A DNA stretch of 64,000 nt, from assembly GCF_030380735.1 (NCBI RefSeq), contig NZ_JAUDRZ010000004.1, forward strand, positions 1-64,000, written 5' to 3'. The position numbers were made by a program, and so were the translations under genes. Below the pieces are notes generated by a model, which ran no database searches, was not told where the DNA came from, and saw only the letters and a program-made list of their open reading frames with translations. The stretch comes from Rhizobium sp. S152. Lineage in GTDB: Bacteria; Pseudomonadota; Alphaproteobacteria; Rhizobiales; Rhizobiaceae. This document shows positions 1-8,536 of this stretch, in pieces (the first letter of the stretch is position 1; each line of letters starts with the position of its first letter).

Positions 1-7
1 AACATCG

Positions 8-35
8 GGCCGCGAAAGCGGCCTTTTGCTTTTTG
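8..35 (+). terminator. Rho-independent terminator at the left edge
   Basis: Perfect 6-bp GC stem GGCCGC/GCGGCC (8-13 and 18-23) with a GAAA tetraloop, followed by TTTTGCTTTTT. It ends a plus-strand transcript coming from the left of the window. The initiator tRNA downstream suggests that transcript may be an rRNA operon, but no 5S sequence is visible here. Confidence 0.8.
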
Positions 36-63
36 CTGGTTCGAACATACAGAATGAAACTTC

Positions 64-213
64 GACGCACCTGATCTATAATGGTGCGTCCCTTACAGGA
101 CACAAATCCAGAGGATTTGCGTCCGGCAGAAGGCATAACCGCTTCGCGGTTACGCCGCCGCGCCATTCGGCAAAGCCGAATGCGCAACACCGGATAAGCC
201 GCATAGCGGCTTA
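64..213. repeat. Array of five consecutive stem-loops upstream of tRNA-fMet
   Basis: Five separate inverted repeats lie head to tail: 64-71/83-90 (GACGCACC, 11-nt loop), 98-109/113-124 (12-bp arms, one mismatch), 136-142/146-152 (TAACCGC), 164-171/175-182 (CATTCGGC) and 195-202/206-213 (TAAGCCGC). The last four have 3-nt loops. The arms differ in sequence, so this is a folded RNA leader or a cluster of small palindromes rather than a tandem repeat. No reading frame with a plausible product covers it. Confidence 0.7.
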
Positions 214-222
214 CTTAGAGGA

Positions 223-301
<79 letters not shown>

Positions 302-322
302 CTTTCCAAGCACAACGACACT

Positions 323-347
323 CAAAAAGCCCCGCAAGGGGCTTTTG
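323..347 (+). terminator. Terminator after tRNA-fMet
   Basis: Stem AAAGCCCC/GGGGCTTT around the loop GCAA with a short T-run, starting about 24 nt after the CCA end of the tRNA. It fits intrinsic termination of the tRNA transcript. Confidence 0.85.
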
Positions 348-622
348 GCGTTTGGGGGGGCAAGGCGGGGATGGGCGACCGTTAGAACGCGGTGCTGTTT
401 CATGATTGGTACTGCGTCCCATGACGTGCGCATGGTGTCCATTTTTCGCGCCGGGCGGGGACTTTGCCCGCGCGGCCTGTCGACTCATCGGCGGGCGTGG
501 TTCATGGAAATCCTGGAATGATCACGGCAAGCCGGTCTCGTTTCATTCGCGCGGTGGCCGACTGACCGGAATTGCGAAGCACGACGTGCCGCCGAAAAGG
601 GCGGGATCGAGAGGCGGAGGCG
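348..622. other. Non-coding stretch before the GntP-type permease gene
   Basis: No convincing gene is present. Open frames on either strand here have no recognisable product, and one on the minus strand is merely the antisense of the tRNA. No clear promoter hexamers or operator could be identified. The region presumably carries the promoter of the downstream permease. Confidence 0.5.
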
Positions 623-2062
623 ATGGGGCTGTTTGGAATTCTGCTGGGTCTCGGCCTGCTGATGTGGTTCGCCTATCGCGGATGGAGCGTGCTGCTGCTC
701 GCGCCGGCTGCGGCTCTTGTCGTTGCGGCCATCTCGGGCCAGCCGCTTCTTGCGAACTGGACGTCGACCTTCATGAACGGGACGGCGCGGTTCGTGACGC
801 AATGGTTCCCGATGTTCCTGCTCGGCGGCATCTTCGGCAAGATGATGGATGACAGCGGCTCGATCACCTCGATCGCCCGTTTCCTCACCGAGCGGCTGGG
901 CGTCAAGCGAACCATGCTCTCGGTCGTGCTGGCATCGGCCGTCGTCACCTATGGCGGCGTCAGCGTGTTCGTCGCCTTCTTCGTGCTCGTGCCCATGGCG
1001 CGGGAGATGTTTCGCGCGGCGAACATTCCGGCCAGATTGATGCCGGCGGCGATCGGCCTCGGCGCCTTTACCTTTACCATGTCGGCGATGCCCGGCACGC
1101 CATCGACCAACAACGCCATTCCGATGCCCTACTTCGGCACGACCACCTTCGCGGCACCCGGCCTTGGCATCATCGCCTCGATCATCACCTTCGTTTTCGG
1201 CATGTGGTGGCTGGCGCGCATCGAGCAGAAGGCACGTGCCGCCGGAGAGGGATATGTCGATGATGGAGAAACGCCCGTCGTCATCAGCGAAAAGGTCCGC
1301 GAGCAGGCAACGACATCCGGCGACTTCGATCCGAACGAGTTGACCCATGGCCAAAAAAGCGACAGCGCACCGAGTTTCGCCTATGCGATCCTGCCTCTGA
1401 TCGTCGTCATCTTCGTCAACTTCCTGATGGCCCTGGTGGTGTTGCCGAGAATCGACTTTTCCCGGGCCGAGGCCCTGCTCGGGATCAGCATAACCTCGAC
1501 GCTTGGCGTGTGGGCGGTTCTCATCGCGCTCGCGGCGGCGATCATAGCCGTCATCGCGGTGAATTATGGCCGGCTGGGAGGGTTGCGCGAAAGTCTCGAT
1601 GCCGGCGCGAACTCTGCCGTCCTGCCGATCATGACGGTTGCGAGCCTGGTCGGCTTCGGCGCCGTCGTGGCGGCCATGCCGGCGTTCAATGTCGTGCGCG
1701 ACGCTGTCCTGCAGATCCCGGGCGGGCCCCTGGTGTCGCTCGTGGTCGCGATGAACGCGCTGGCGGGGCTGACAGGCACCGCGTCGGGAGGCATGGCGAT
1801 CGCGCTCAACGCGCTCGGCGGGGAATATATGCGCATGGCGGCGGAACACGGCATCGATCCCGCGCTGATGCATCGCCTGACGACCATCAGCGCCGGCACG
1901 CTCGATGCCCTGCCGCACAACGGCACCGTGCTGCTGCTTTTGCAGATCAGCAAGCAGACGCACGCGGGAAGCTATTTCGACATGGTGATGACGGTGATTG
2001 TCGGCGTCATCATCTCGCTTGTGGCGGTCTTCGTGCTGGGGTCGATGTTCGGCTCCTTCTGA
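623..2062 (+). CDS. GntP-family permease (gluconate / hydroxy-acid:H+ symporter type)
   Basis: A 479-residue polytopic inner-membrane protein with about a dozen hydrophobic segments. Its layout matches the GntP/CitM-like ion-transporter superfamily: an N-terminal half with GGIFGKMMDDSGS and the loop MSAMPGTPSTNNAIPM, and a C-terminal half with NALAGLTGTASGG and a late TLDALPHNG segment. A charged cytosolic loop sits near residues 200-250. The ATG at 623 is chosen because GAGG lies 8 nt upstream and the membrane segment begins at once; an upstream in-frame ATG at 572 would add a charged, non-hydrophobic leader. GntP-family members import gluconate, D-serine or hydroxy acids with protons; the substrate cannot be read from sequence. 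Position just ahead of the urease genes suggests shared expression at most. Confidence 0.85.
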   Translation: MGLFGILLGLGLLMWFAYRGWSVLLLAPAAALVVAAISGQPLLANWTSTFMNGTARFVTQWFPMFLLGGIFGKMMDDSGSITSIARFLTERLGVKRTMLSVVLASAVVTYGGVSVFVAFFVLVPMAREMFRAANIPARLMPAAIGLGAFTFTMSAMPGTPSTNNAIPMPYFGTTTFAAPGLGIIASIITFVFGMWWLARIEQKARAAGEGYVDDGETPVVISEKVREQATTSGDFDPNELTHGQKSDSAPSFAYAILPLIVVIFVNFLMALVVLPRIDFSRAEALLGISITSTLGVWAVLIALAAAIIAVIAVNYGRLGGLRESLDAGANSAVLPIMTVASLVGFGAVVAAMPAFNVVRDAVLQIPGGPLVSLVVAMNALAGLTGTASGGMAIALNALGGEYMRMAAEHGIDPALMHRLTTISAGTLDALPHNGTVLLLLQISKQTHAGSYFDMVMTVIVGVIISLVAVFVLGSMFGSF

Positions 2063-2187
2063 GCAGGCCGCGGCGGGCCGAACGCCCGACCGGACTTCAA
2101 GGCGCGGCGCCGGACGGATTGCCGGACGCGCGCGGGATGTCTGGCCGATTTCAAGGGTTTCTACTCGAACAGCAAGGAGGCTGTGTC

Positions 2188-2766
2188 ATGAAGAAAGTGT
2201 CCGCTCTCATCCTCGTCCCGCTGCTGATGACAGGCACGCCGGCATTCGCGCATGTCGGTCACGGCGACCACGCCACGCTGGTCTCGGGGTTCCTGCATCC
2301 ACTTTCGGGCGCCGATCATCTTCTCGCGATGATCGCGGTCGGTCTGGCGGCGGCGATGCTCGGAGGCCGCGCGCTCATCGCCCTTCCCGCGACCTTCGTC
2401 GCGGTCATGCTGCTCGGTTTCATCGCGGCGCTTGCCGGCGTGCAGGTGCCTCTGGTCGAGCCGATGATTCTGGCCTCGTCGATCGTCATCGGCCTGTCGG
2501 TTCTGGTCGCCCGCCCGACGTCGCCGGTGCTCGTCGGCCTTGTCGTCGGCGGTTTCGCGTTTTTCCACGGGCATGCGCATGGCACCGAGTTCGCCGGAGA
2601 GAGCGCTGCGGTTTTCGGCGCCGGGTTCGCCGCTGCGACGATGCTGCTGCATGCGGTGGGCATCGGTGCCGGTATCGCCGTCGGACGCCTGACACGGGGC
2701 ACGACGGCTTTGCGCGTTGCCGGCGGCGCCACCGCGCTGGGGGGCGTGTTGTTGCTCGCGGGCTGA
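2188..2766 (+). CDS. ureJ: HupE/UreJ-family nickel transporter
   Basis: A 192-residue membrane protein with an N-terminal signal-like segment ending near AFAHVGHGDH, followed by about six transmembrane helices. It carries the family motif HPLSGADHLLAMIAVGL, whose His and Asp residues are thought to bind nickel, and a second His cluster FFHGHAHGTE. HupE/UreJ proteins are secondary Ni(II) permeases that feed urease or hydrogenase maturation; no hydrogenase gene is nearby and UreF follows, so urease is the likely client. AAGGAGG lies 7-8 nt before the ATG. The gene is 125 bp after the GntP permease and 81 bp before ureF. Confidence 0.92.
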   Translation: MKKVSALILVPLLMTGTPAFAHVGHGDHATLVSGFLHPLSGADHLLAMIAVGLAAAMLGGRALIALPATFVAVMLLGFIAALAGVQVPLVEPMILASSIVIGLSVLVARPTSPVLVGLVVGGFAFFHGHAHGTEFAGESAAVFGAGFAAATMLLHAVGIGAGIAVGRLTRGTTALRVAGGATALGGVLLLAG

Positions 2767-2847
2767 ATTCCGGCCCGCTTGCCGATGCATGGGATGCCGC
2801 GGGCCCGCGCTTCGTGCCGGGCTTCCGCTTCGTACCGGGAGAGTTAG

Positions 2848-3531
2848 GTGACGTCGCAACAGACATCCGTCGGCCTGCCCATTCAGCTCTTGCGGCTGGT
2901 CAGCCCAAGCCAGCCGGTCGGCGCGTTCGCGTATTCGCGCGGGCTCGAATGGGCTACCCACGACAGGATCGTTCGCGACGAGGCGACCGCCTCCGCCTGG
3001 ATATTCGGCTTCATCGAGCACAGCTACGCGGTCTGCGACGCGGCGCTCTTCCTGCGCATGGCTCAGGCGTTGAAGGACGGCGACCCGGCGGCGTTCCTCA
3101 AGGCAGACGCATGGCTGTCGGCGGCGCGGGAGAGCCGGGAGCTGGAATTCGAGGACAAGCAGATGGCCGGGGCGATGGTCAAGGTGCTTTGTGACCTCGG
3201 CGTCGTTGGTGCTTTGCCCTTCAGGGACACGCGGTTGACCTACCCGGCGGCCTTCGCTCTTGCGGCCAGTCACTGGAACATCCCGGCGGCCGATGCGCTG
3301 CGCGGGCTGTTGTGGAGCACCGTGGAGGCGCAGGTCTCGGCCGCCATCCGGCTGGTTCCCCTCGGACATACCTCCGGCCAGCGTCTCCTCATCGCGGCGG
3401 CGGAGATCATCGAGCGGGCGGCCCGAAAGGCGGAAGCCACGGGGGATGACGACATCGGCAATGCCGCGCCGGCGATGGCGATGGCGAGCGCATGGCACGA
3501 GACGCAATACAGCCGGCTGTTTCGCTCCTAG
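2848..3531 (+). CDS. ureF: Urease accessory protein UreF
   Basis: A 227-residue, mostly helical UreF. The family opening LLRLVSPSQPVGAFAYSRGLE (shown here without its flanks) is at about residues 14-33, and the C-terminal part has the usual PLGHTSGQRLL signature. UreF forms a complex with UreD/UreH and UreG and acts as a GTPase-activating protein in insertion of nickel and CO2 into apo-urease. The start is GTG at 2848; no in-frame ATG gives a better N-terminus. The gene sits between the nickel transporter and a YqhA-family gene, and the partner ureG is not found in this window. Confidence 0.93.
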   Translation: MTSQQTSVGLPIQLLRLVSPSQPVGAFAYSRGLEWATHDRIVRDEATASAWIFGFIEHSYAVCDAALFLRMAQALKDGDPAAFLKADAWLSAARESRELEFEDKQMAGAMVKVLCDLGVVGALPFRDTRLTYPAAFALAASHWNIPAADALRGLLWSTVEAQVSAAIRLVPLGHTSGQRLLIAAAEIIERAARKAEATGDDDIGNAAPAMAMASAWHETQYSRLFRS

Positions 3532-3593
3532 GCGCGTTGGCGCCGAGCAGCAAAACTATTCGAACACTCGAACAAACCAGGGAGGGCAGTGCA

Positions 3594-4139
3594 TTGGTTT
3601 CCTTGTTCCGCGGTCTCCGGTCGGTTCTGATCCTTGCGGCTGCCGGTGTGCTGTTCGGCGCTTTCCTGATGTTCTGGGAAGCGATCCTGATGCTCTGGGA
3701 CAGTTTCCGGATGGCACGTCTCGATCCGGATATGTCCGTTATCGTTGCGGTCTTGCGAGCGACCGACAAGATCCTGCTCGGCATCGTCCTGATGGTGGTC
3801 GGGTGCGGCATCGCGCTTGGGTTTGCGCTCGATATCCCGCCGGAACAGCGGTCTAGGCTGCCGCAATGGATGATCATCGATACGGTCGCGGAACTGAAGA
3901 ACCTCTTCTTCCAGATGATCATCCTCTATCTGGTCGTGCACTTCGCGGCCCAGGTGGGGGAAGCGCAAACGCCTCCGCAGTGGGAGGCATTGGTGCTTCC
4001 GGTGTCGGCGCTGCTTTTGGCGGGCGCCATGAAGTTGACCGCCAGTTCACATCATCTTTCGGAAGAGACGCGCAGCGACAGGGAGCGCGGTCAGTCGGGA
4101 CACCATGCCGCCGGGGTCGGCGAAGGGCGGTCTGATTGA
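3594..4139 (+). CDS. YqhA-family (UPF0114) inner-membrane protein
   Basis: A 181-residue protein with three or four hydrophobic segments and the YqhA-like pattern of LLG in the second segment and a W-x-x-I-D...LKN stretch before the third (about residues 92-108). I choose TTG at 3594, preceded by GGGAGGG at 3581-3586 with 7-nt spacing; a longer version from 3492 would overlap ureF by 40 nt and add a non-conserved leader. The family is uncharacterised; members are small membrane proteins of unknown transport or scaffolding role. It lies on the same strand between ureF and ureD, so it is probably co-transcribed with urease genes. The C-terminal 25 residues are hydrophilic and His/Arg/Ser-rich. 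Confidence 0.75.
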   Translation: MVSLFRGLRSVLILAAAGVLFGAFLMFWEAILMLWDSFRMARLDPDMSVIVAVLRATDKILLGIVLMVVGCGIALGFALDIPPEQRSRLPQWMIIDTVAELKNLFFQMIILYLVVHFAAQVGEAQTPPQWEALVLPVSALLLAGAMKLTASSHHLSEETRSDRERGQSGHHAAGVGEGRSD

Positions 4140-4227
4140 TCTTGTCGGATTCGTTGCCGGGGGAAATGCCCCGAAGCGATGTCTGGTTCGAGCCGTAATC
4201 GGCATAGGGAGAAGTGGAGCGCATGGG

Positions 4228-5049
4228 ATGAGTGGGTGGCATGCAGAGCTGGACTTGTGGTTCGCGCCGTCGCACGGGAAGACGAGGCTCATGCGCAGGC
4301 GGCACTGCGGACCGCTTGCGGTGCAGCGCGCCTTCCATCCTGAAGGCGACGGCGCGGCACATGTCTACATCCTGCATCCGCCCGGCGGCGTGGCCGGCGG
4401 CGACGTTCTCGATATCAACTGCCACCTCGAGCCGTCGGCACGCTGCGTCCTCACGACACCCGGCGCAACGAAATTCTACCGCAGCGAGGCCGGCGAGAGC
4501 GTGCAGCGTACGAGAATCGACGTCGGCGCCGATGCGATCTGCGAGAACCTGCCGCAGGAGACCATCCTGTTCGAAGGGGCGGACGCCTCGATCAGCACGC
4601 GCGTCGATCTCGCGGAGAACGCTGCCTATGCGGGGTGGGATTTCATCAGTCTCGGCCGGCCCGCCGCCGGCGAGCGCTTCACGAGCGGGAGACTGCGGCA
4701 GCGCGTCGAAGTGTTTCGAGACGGAAAGCTCATCTGGTTCGAGCGCGTGGCGTTCTCGCATGCGCCGGAGGTGCTGGACGCGCCGGTCTTCTTCGCCGGG
4801 CGACCGATCGTCGGAACGATGGTCTATGCCGGGCCAGCGCTCGAGAACACCGTCACATATATCCGCGACCAGCTCGGCACCGATGCACACGGGGTTTTTT
4901 CCGTGAGCCAGCTCGAACGGGTGATCGTCTGCCGCTACCTCGGCCAACGCATGTCGGAAGGCAAGGCACTTTTCCTCCAGGCGTGGAGCATTCTTCGCGA
5001 GCGCGGTCTCATGAAGAAAGCCATCGCTCCCCGCATCTGGGCAACGTGA
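4228..5049 (+). CDS. ureD: Urease accessory protein UreD (UreH)
   Basis: A 273-residue UreD with the typical order of beta-rich motifs: the opening W-x-A-x-L-x-L-x-F, then GKTRLMRRRHCGPLAVQRAF, HPPGGVAGGDVLDI (about 53-66), TTPGATKFYRS (about 80-90) and LPQETILFEGA. It scaffolds apo-urease and the UreF-UreG complex and channels nickel to the active site. ATG at 4228 is preferred because GGAG lies 8 nt upstream and the protein then begins at the conserved family start; an in-frame ATG at 4105 would overlap the preceding gene and add about 41 unrelated residues. ureA follows after 24 bp. Confidence 0.92.
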   Translation: MSGWHAELDLWFAPSHGKTRLMRRRHCGPLAVQRAFHPEGDGAAHVYILHPPGGVAGGDVLDINCHLEPSARCVLTTPGATKFYRSEAGESVQRTRIDVGADAICENLPQETILFEGADASISTRVDLAENAAYAGWDFISLGRPAAGERFTSGRLRQRVEVFRDGKLIWFERVAFSHAPEVLDAPVFFAGRPIVGTMVYAGPALENTVTYIRDQLGTDAHGVFSVSQLERVIVCRYLGQRMSEGKALFLQAWSILRERGLMKKAIAPRIWAT

Positions 5050-5073
5050 ATCAGAAACGATGAGGGTAAACCC

Positions 5074-5376
5074 ATGGAACTGCTACCGCGTGAAAAGGAC
5101 AAACTGCTGATCTTCACGGCCGGCCTGCTCGCCGAGCGACGCAAGGCAAAGGGCCTTAAGCTGAACTATCCCGAGGTCGTGGCCTATATCTCGGCAGCGC
5201 TGCTGGAGGGCGCCCGCGAGGGGCGCACGGTCGCCGACCTGATGTCTTACGGCGCGACATTGCTGACCCGCGAAGAGGTCATGGAAGGCGTGCCGGAGAT
5301 GATCCACGACATTCAGGTCGAGGCGACTTTTCCCGACGGAACGAAGCTCGTCACCGTCCACAACCCGATTCCATAG
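5074..5376 (+). CDS. ureA: Urease gamma subunit UreA
   Basis: A 100-residue gamma subunit of exactly the usual bacterial length. Family motifs are visible: [20 protein letters not shown] at the start, [14 protein letters not shown], and the C-terminal [14 protein letters not shown]. With UreB and UreC it forms the (alpha-beta-gamma)3 apoenzyme, which hydrolyses urea to ammonia and carbamate in the cytosol. Spacing to ureB is only 9 bp, with the ureB ribosome-binding site AGGAGG overlapping the ureA stop region, so the two are co-translated from one mRNA. Confidence 0.97.
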   Translation: MELLPREKDKLLIFTAGLLAERRKAKGLKLNYPEVVAYISAALLEGAREGRTVADLMSYGATLLTREEVMEGVPEMIHDIQVEATFPDGTKLVTVHNPIP

Positions 5377-5385
5377 GAGGCAGCC

Positions 5386-5691
5386 ATGATTCCGGGAGAA
5401 TATTTTATCGAGGATGGCTCCATCGAGCTCAATGCCGACCGTCAGACCCGCAAGGTCGATGTCGCGAACTCCGGCGACAGGCCCATACAGGTGGGGTCGC
5501 ACTATCATTTCTACGAGACCAACGAGGCGCTGCTGTTCGACCGCGAGGCCGCGCGCGGCTTTCGGCTGAACATTCCGGCGGGCACGGCGGTCCGTTTCGA
5601 GCCGGGCCAGGAGCGAACCGTGGAGCTCGTGGCGCTCGACGGCAAGCGTGAGGTCTACGGGTTCAACGCCAAGGTCATGGGCAAGCTGTAG
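5386..5691 (+). CDS. ureB: Urease beta subunit UreB
   Basis: A 101-residue beta subunit with the conserved opening [15 protein letters not shown], the central [11 protein letters not shown] and the C-terminal segment [10 protein letters not shown] followed by [12 protein letters not shown]. It is unfused to UreA, as usual in alphaproteobacteria. TAGGAGG lies 5-6 nt before the ATG. The stop codon TAG overlaps the AGGAGG of ureC, so the subunits are tightly coupled. Confidence 0.97.
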   Translation: MIPGEYFIEDGSIELNADRQTRKVDVANSGDRPIQVGSHYHFYETNEALLFDREAARGFRLNIPAGTAVRFEPGQERTVELVALDGKREVYGFNAKVMGKL

Positions 5692-5700
5692 GAGGCTATG

Positions 5701-7404
5701 ATGGCAACGATCACAAGGCAGACCTATGCCGATCTCTACGGCCCCACCAAGGGCGACAGGCTTCGGCTGGCCGATACCGAACTCGTTATCGAGATCGAGG
5801 AAGACCGTACCGTTTACGGTGAGGAAGTGACCTTCGGCGGCGGCAAGGTCATCCGCGACGGCATGGGGCAGGGGCAGCGCCCCTACGCCGAGGTCGCCGA
5901 CGTCGTCATCACCAATGTCATCATCATCGACTACTGGGGCATCATCAAAGCCGATGTAGGCATCAAGGACGGGCGGATCTCCGGGATCGGCAAATCGGGC
6001 AATCCCGATATCCAGCCGGGCGTCAACATCATTGTCGGCGGCGCGACGGATGTGATCGCGGGAGAAGGCAAGATCCTTACCGCCGGCGGGATCGATACGC
6101 ACATCCACTTCATTGCGCCGCAGCAGGCGGAAGAAGCGCTGGCGAGCGGCACGACGACGCTCGTTGGCGGCGGCGCCGGCCCGACCGTCGGCACGCTCGC
6201 GACCACGGTGACGGCCGGTCCCTGGGCGATCCATCGCATGCTGGAGGCGGCGGAAGCGCTGCCGATCAATGTCGGGCTGCTCGGAAAAGGCAATGTCAGC
6301 CTGCCCGACCCGCTGCGCGAGCAGGTCCGCGCCGGCGTCGTCGGCTTGAAGCTTCACGAGGACTGGGGCACGACGCCGGCGGCGATCGACAATTGCCTGA
6401 CGGTTGCCGACGAGATGGACGTTCAGGTCGCGCTTCACAGCGATACGCTCAACGAGAGCGGCTTCGTACGCGACACCTTCGCGGCCATGAAAGGACGCAC
6501 GATCCACAGCTTCCACACCGAGGGCGCCGGCGGCGGCCACGCGCCTGATATCATCACGGCGGCGGGCGAGGAGAATGTCCTCCCATCGTCCACCAACCCG
6601 ACAAGGCCCTACACCATCAACACGGTCGACGAGCACCTCGACATGCTGATGGTCTGCCACCATCTCAGCCCGCAAATTCCGGAAGACGTCGCATTCGCGG
6701 AGTCGCGCATCCGGCGCGAGACGATTGCGGCCGAAGACATTCTCCACGACCTCGGCGTGTTTTCGATGATGTCGTCGGATTCGCAGGCGATGGGCCGTAT
6801 CGGCGAGACGACGCTGCGTTGCTGGCAGACGGCGCACAAGATGAAGGTGCAGCGCGGTCCGCTGCCTGAAGACAGTGGGCGCAACGACAATTTCCGCGTC
6901 AAGCGCTACGTCGCCAAGTACACGATCAACCCGGCTCTGACACATGGCTTTGCGCATGAGATCGGCTCTGTCCACGTCGGCAAGCGCGCCGATCTCGTGC
7001 TGTGGAAGCCGGCGTTCTTCGGGATCAAGCCGCAGCTGGTCCTGATCGGTGGCATGATCGCGATCGCTCCGATGGGCGATCCCAACGCGTCGATCTCCAC
7101 GCCGCAGCCGGTTCACTACCGGCCGATGTACGGGGTGCTCGGAAGGGCGCTCGGCTCGACGGGCGTCACCTTCGTCTCGCAGGCCGCGCTCGACGACGGG
7201 ATCGGCGAAAAGCTGAAGCTCTCCAAGCAGCTCGCGGCCGTCAAAGGCATGCGGACGGTGCGCAAGAAGGACATGGTGCACAACAATCTGACGCCGAAGC
7301 TGGAGGTCGACCCGCAAAACTACAATGTGCGCGTCGATGGCCAGTTGATCACCTGCGAGCCGGCGGATGTGTTGCCGATGTCGCAGCGATACTTCCTCTT
7401 CTAG
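5701..7404 (+). CDS. ureC: Urease alpha subunit UreC (catalytic)
   Basis: About 567 residues, the full family length. All catalytic landmarks are present, numbering from the ATG at 5698: nickel ligands H135 and H137 in [10 protein letters not shown], the carbamylated lysine K218 in [11 protein letters not shown]247 and H273, the flap Cys320 and general acid His in VCHHL, and D361 in [11 protein letters not shown]. The enzyme should be active once nickel is loaded. Two consecutive ATGs exist; AGGAGG at 5690-5695 is only 2 nt from the first and 5 nt from the second (5701), so the second is preferred. A GC-rich inverted repeat without T-run (about 7418-7439) separates ureC from the urea channel gene. 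Confidence 0.97.
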   Translation: MATITRQTYADLYGPTKGDRLRLADTELVIEIEEDRTVYGEEVTFGGGKVIRDGMGQGQRPYAEVADVVITNVIIIDYWGIIKADVGIKDGRISGIGKSGNPDIQPGVNIIVGGATDVIAGEGKILTAGGIDTHIHFIAPQQAEEALASGTTTLVGGGAGPTVGTLATTVTAGPWAIHRMLEAAEALPINVGLLGKGNVSLPDPLREQVRAGVVGLKLHEDWGTTPAAIDNCLTVADEMDVQVALHSDTLNESGFVRDTFAAMKGRTIHSFHTEGAGGGHAPDIITAAGEENVLPSSTNPTRPYTINTVDEHLDMLMVCHHLSPQIPEDVAFAESRIRRETIAAEDILHDLGVFSMMSSDSQAMGRIGETTLRCWQTAHKMKVQRGPLPEDSGRNDNFRVKRYVAKYTINPALTHGFAHEIGSVHVGKRADLVLWKPAFFGIKPQLVLIGGMIAIAPMGDPNASISTPQPVHYRPMYGVLGRALGSTGVTFVSQAALDDGIGEKLKLSKQLAAVKGMRTVRKKDMVHNNLTPKLEVDPQNYNVRVDGQLITCEPADVLPMSQRYFLF

Positions 7405-7507
7405 GAAGCCTACAGCTCGGGCGTGAGGTCGCGCCCGGGCCGGACCAACACGCCGCGGGAACGAGGCACGCTATCGCTTCCGGGCCGAGCCGAAGGAGCT
7501 GAGATCA

Positions 7508-8521
7508 ATGAATTTGGATCGTTTCCGTGATCATCCATCCTTGTTCTTCGTGGATTGGTCGCTGCGCGGCGTGGGCCAGGTCGTCTTTCAGAACAATCCG
7601 CTCTCGGGCCTCGTCATCCTCGCAGCACTTGCGTGGAACTCATGGATCTATGCCGCGATCTGCGTTCTCGGCGTCATTGCCAGCACGGCGACCGCGCTTG
7701 TTCTCAAGGCCGACAGGGCGGTGATGCGTGACGGGCTCTACGGTTTCAACGGTGCTCTGGTCGGGCTGGCGCTTGTCGCCTTCACCAGCGAGGATTTTCG
7801 CACAGGTGCCATCCCGTCCGTTGCCATGGTCGTCTATCTCGTTTGCGCCGCCGCCTTCACGACCATGGCTTTTGCCAGCATGGGCGCGGTTCTGGCGCCC
7901 TACAAGACCGCGCCCCTGACGATGCCTTTCGTTCTGGTCGGATGGCTGTTTCTGTTCGCGGTGCTGAAATTCGACGCGATCGATGCCGGGCCGATGGCCA
8001 AGCCCGTGTCGCCCGAACAGTTTTCCGAAGCGGTGCCTTATGTTTTTGCGACCTGGTATGAGGGGATCGGAACCTCGATCGGGCAAATATTCTTCCAGGA
8101 CAACTGGATCTCCGGCTATCTCATCGTGATCGCAATTGCCTTGAACTCCCGCATCAGCGCCGCGATGGGCCTGCTTGGCGCGGTGGTCGGCACGCTGGTG
8201 GCGGCCATCTATGGCGGTCCCGAGGGCGCGGTTCGCGACGGCCTCTTCGGCTATAATTCCGCGCTGACAGCGATGGCGCTGGGCGGGGTCTTCCTGGTGC
8301 TGACCTGGCGAAGCCTGCTCTACGCGGTCTTCGGCGCCGTCATCTCCAGCTGGCTCTGGGCGTCCGTCGCGATTTTCCTCAAGCCGATCGGAATGCCGGT
8401 CCTGACTTCCACCTTCGTCCTCGTGACCTGGCTCATGCTGCTGGGGCAGGGGGCATTCAAGTCACTCGAGCCGGCGCCGGCGGGGGAGCCCGCTGCTCCC
8501 GAGGACGGCAGGGCAGGGTAG
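7508..8521 (+). CDS. Urea transporter (SLC14/Yut-type urea channel)
   Basis: A 337-residue membrane protein made of two homologous halves, as in urea channels: VFQNNPLSG...LYGFNGALVG in the first half and FFQDNWISG...LFGYNSALTAMALG in the second. These repeats line the urea-selective pore. GAAGGAGC stands before the ATG. It is the last gene on the plus strand of the urease locus, 103 bp after ureC, and presumably supplies urea to the cytosolic enzyme at low external urea. The C-terminal 20 residues are Pro/Ala/Glu-rich. It converges on the RND pump gene with 15 bp between stops and no clear terminator. Confidence 0.93.
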   Translation: MNLDRFRDHPSLFFVDWSLRGVGQVVFQNNPLSGLVILAALAWNSWIYAAICVLGVIASTATALVLKADRAVMRDGLYGFNGALVGLALVAFTSEDFRTGAIPSVAMVVYLVCAAAFTTMAFASMGAVLAPYKTAPLTMPFVLVGWLFLFAVLKFDAIDAGPMAKPVSPEQFSEAVPYVFATWYEGIGTSIGQIFFQDNWISGYLIVIAIALNSRISAAMGLLGAVVGTLVAAIYGGPEGAVRDGLFGYNSALTAMALGGVFLVLTWRSLLYAVFGAVISSWLWASVAIFLKPIGMPVLTSTFVLVTWLMLLGQGAFKSLEPAPAGEPAAPEDGRAG

Positions 8522-8536
8522 AGGCGACGGCGATCT

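Noticed and set aside
64..213. CRISPR-like array
   Set aside because: The five hairpins have different arms and no regular spacer or repeat unit.
3492..3593. Longer version of the YqhA-family protein starting at 3492
   Set aside because: It would overlap ureF by 40 nt and adds a non-conserved leader, while a good ribosome-binding site precedes TTG 3594.
5083..7317. 744-codon minus-strand frame antisense to ureA-ureC
   Set aside because: GC-rich codon bias leaves the opposite strand open. The plus strand holds clear urease subunits with all active-site residues.
7418..7439. Terminator between ureC and the urea channel gene
   Set aside because: GC stem present but no T-run follows, so read-through into the urea channel gene seems likely.
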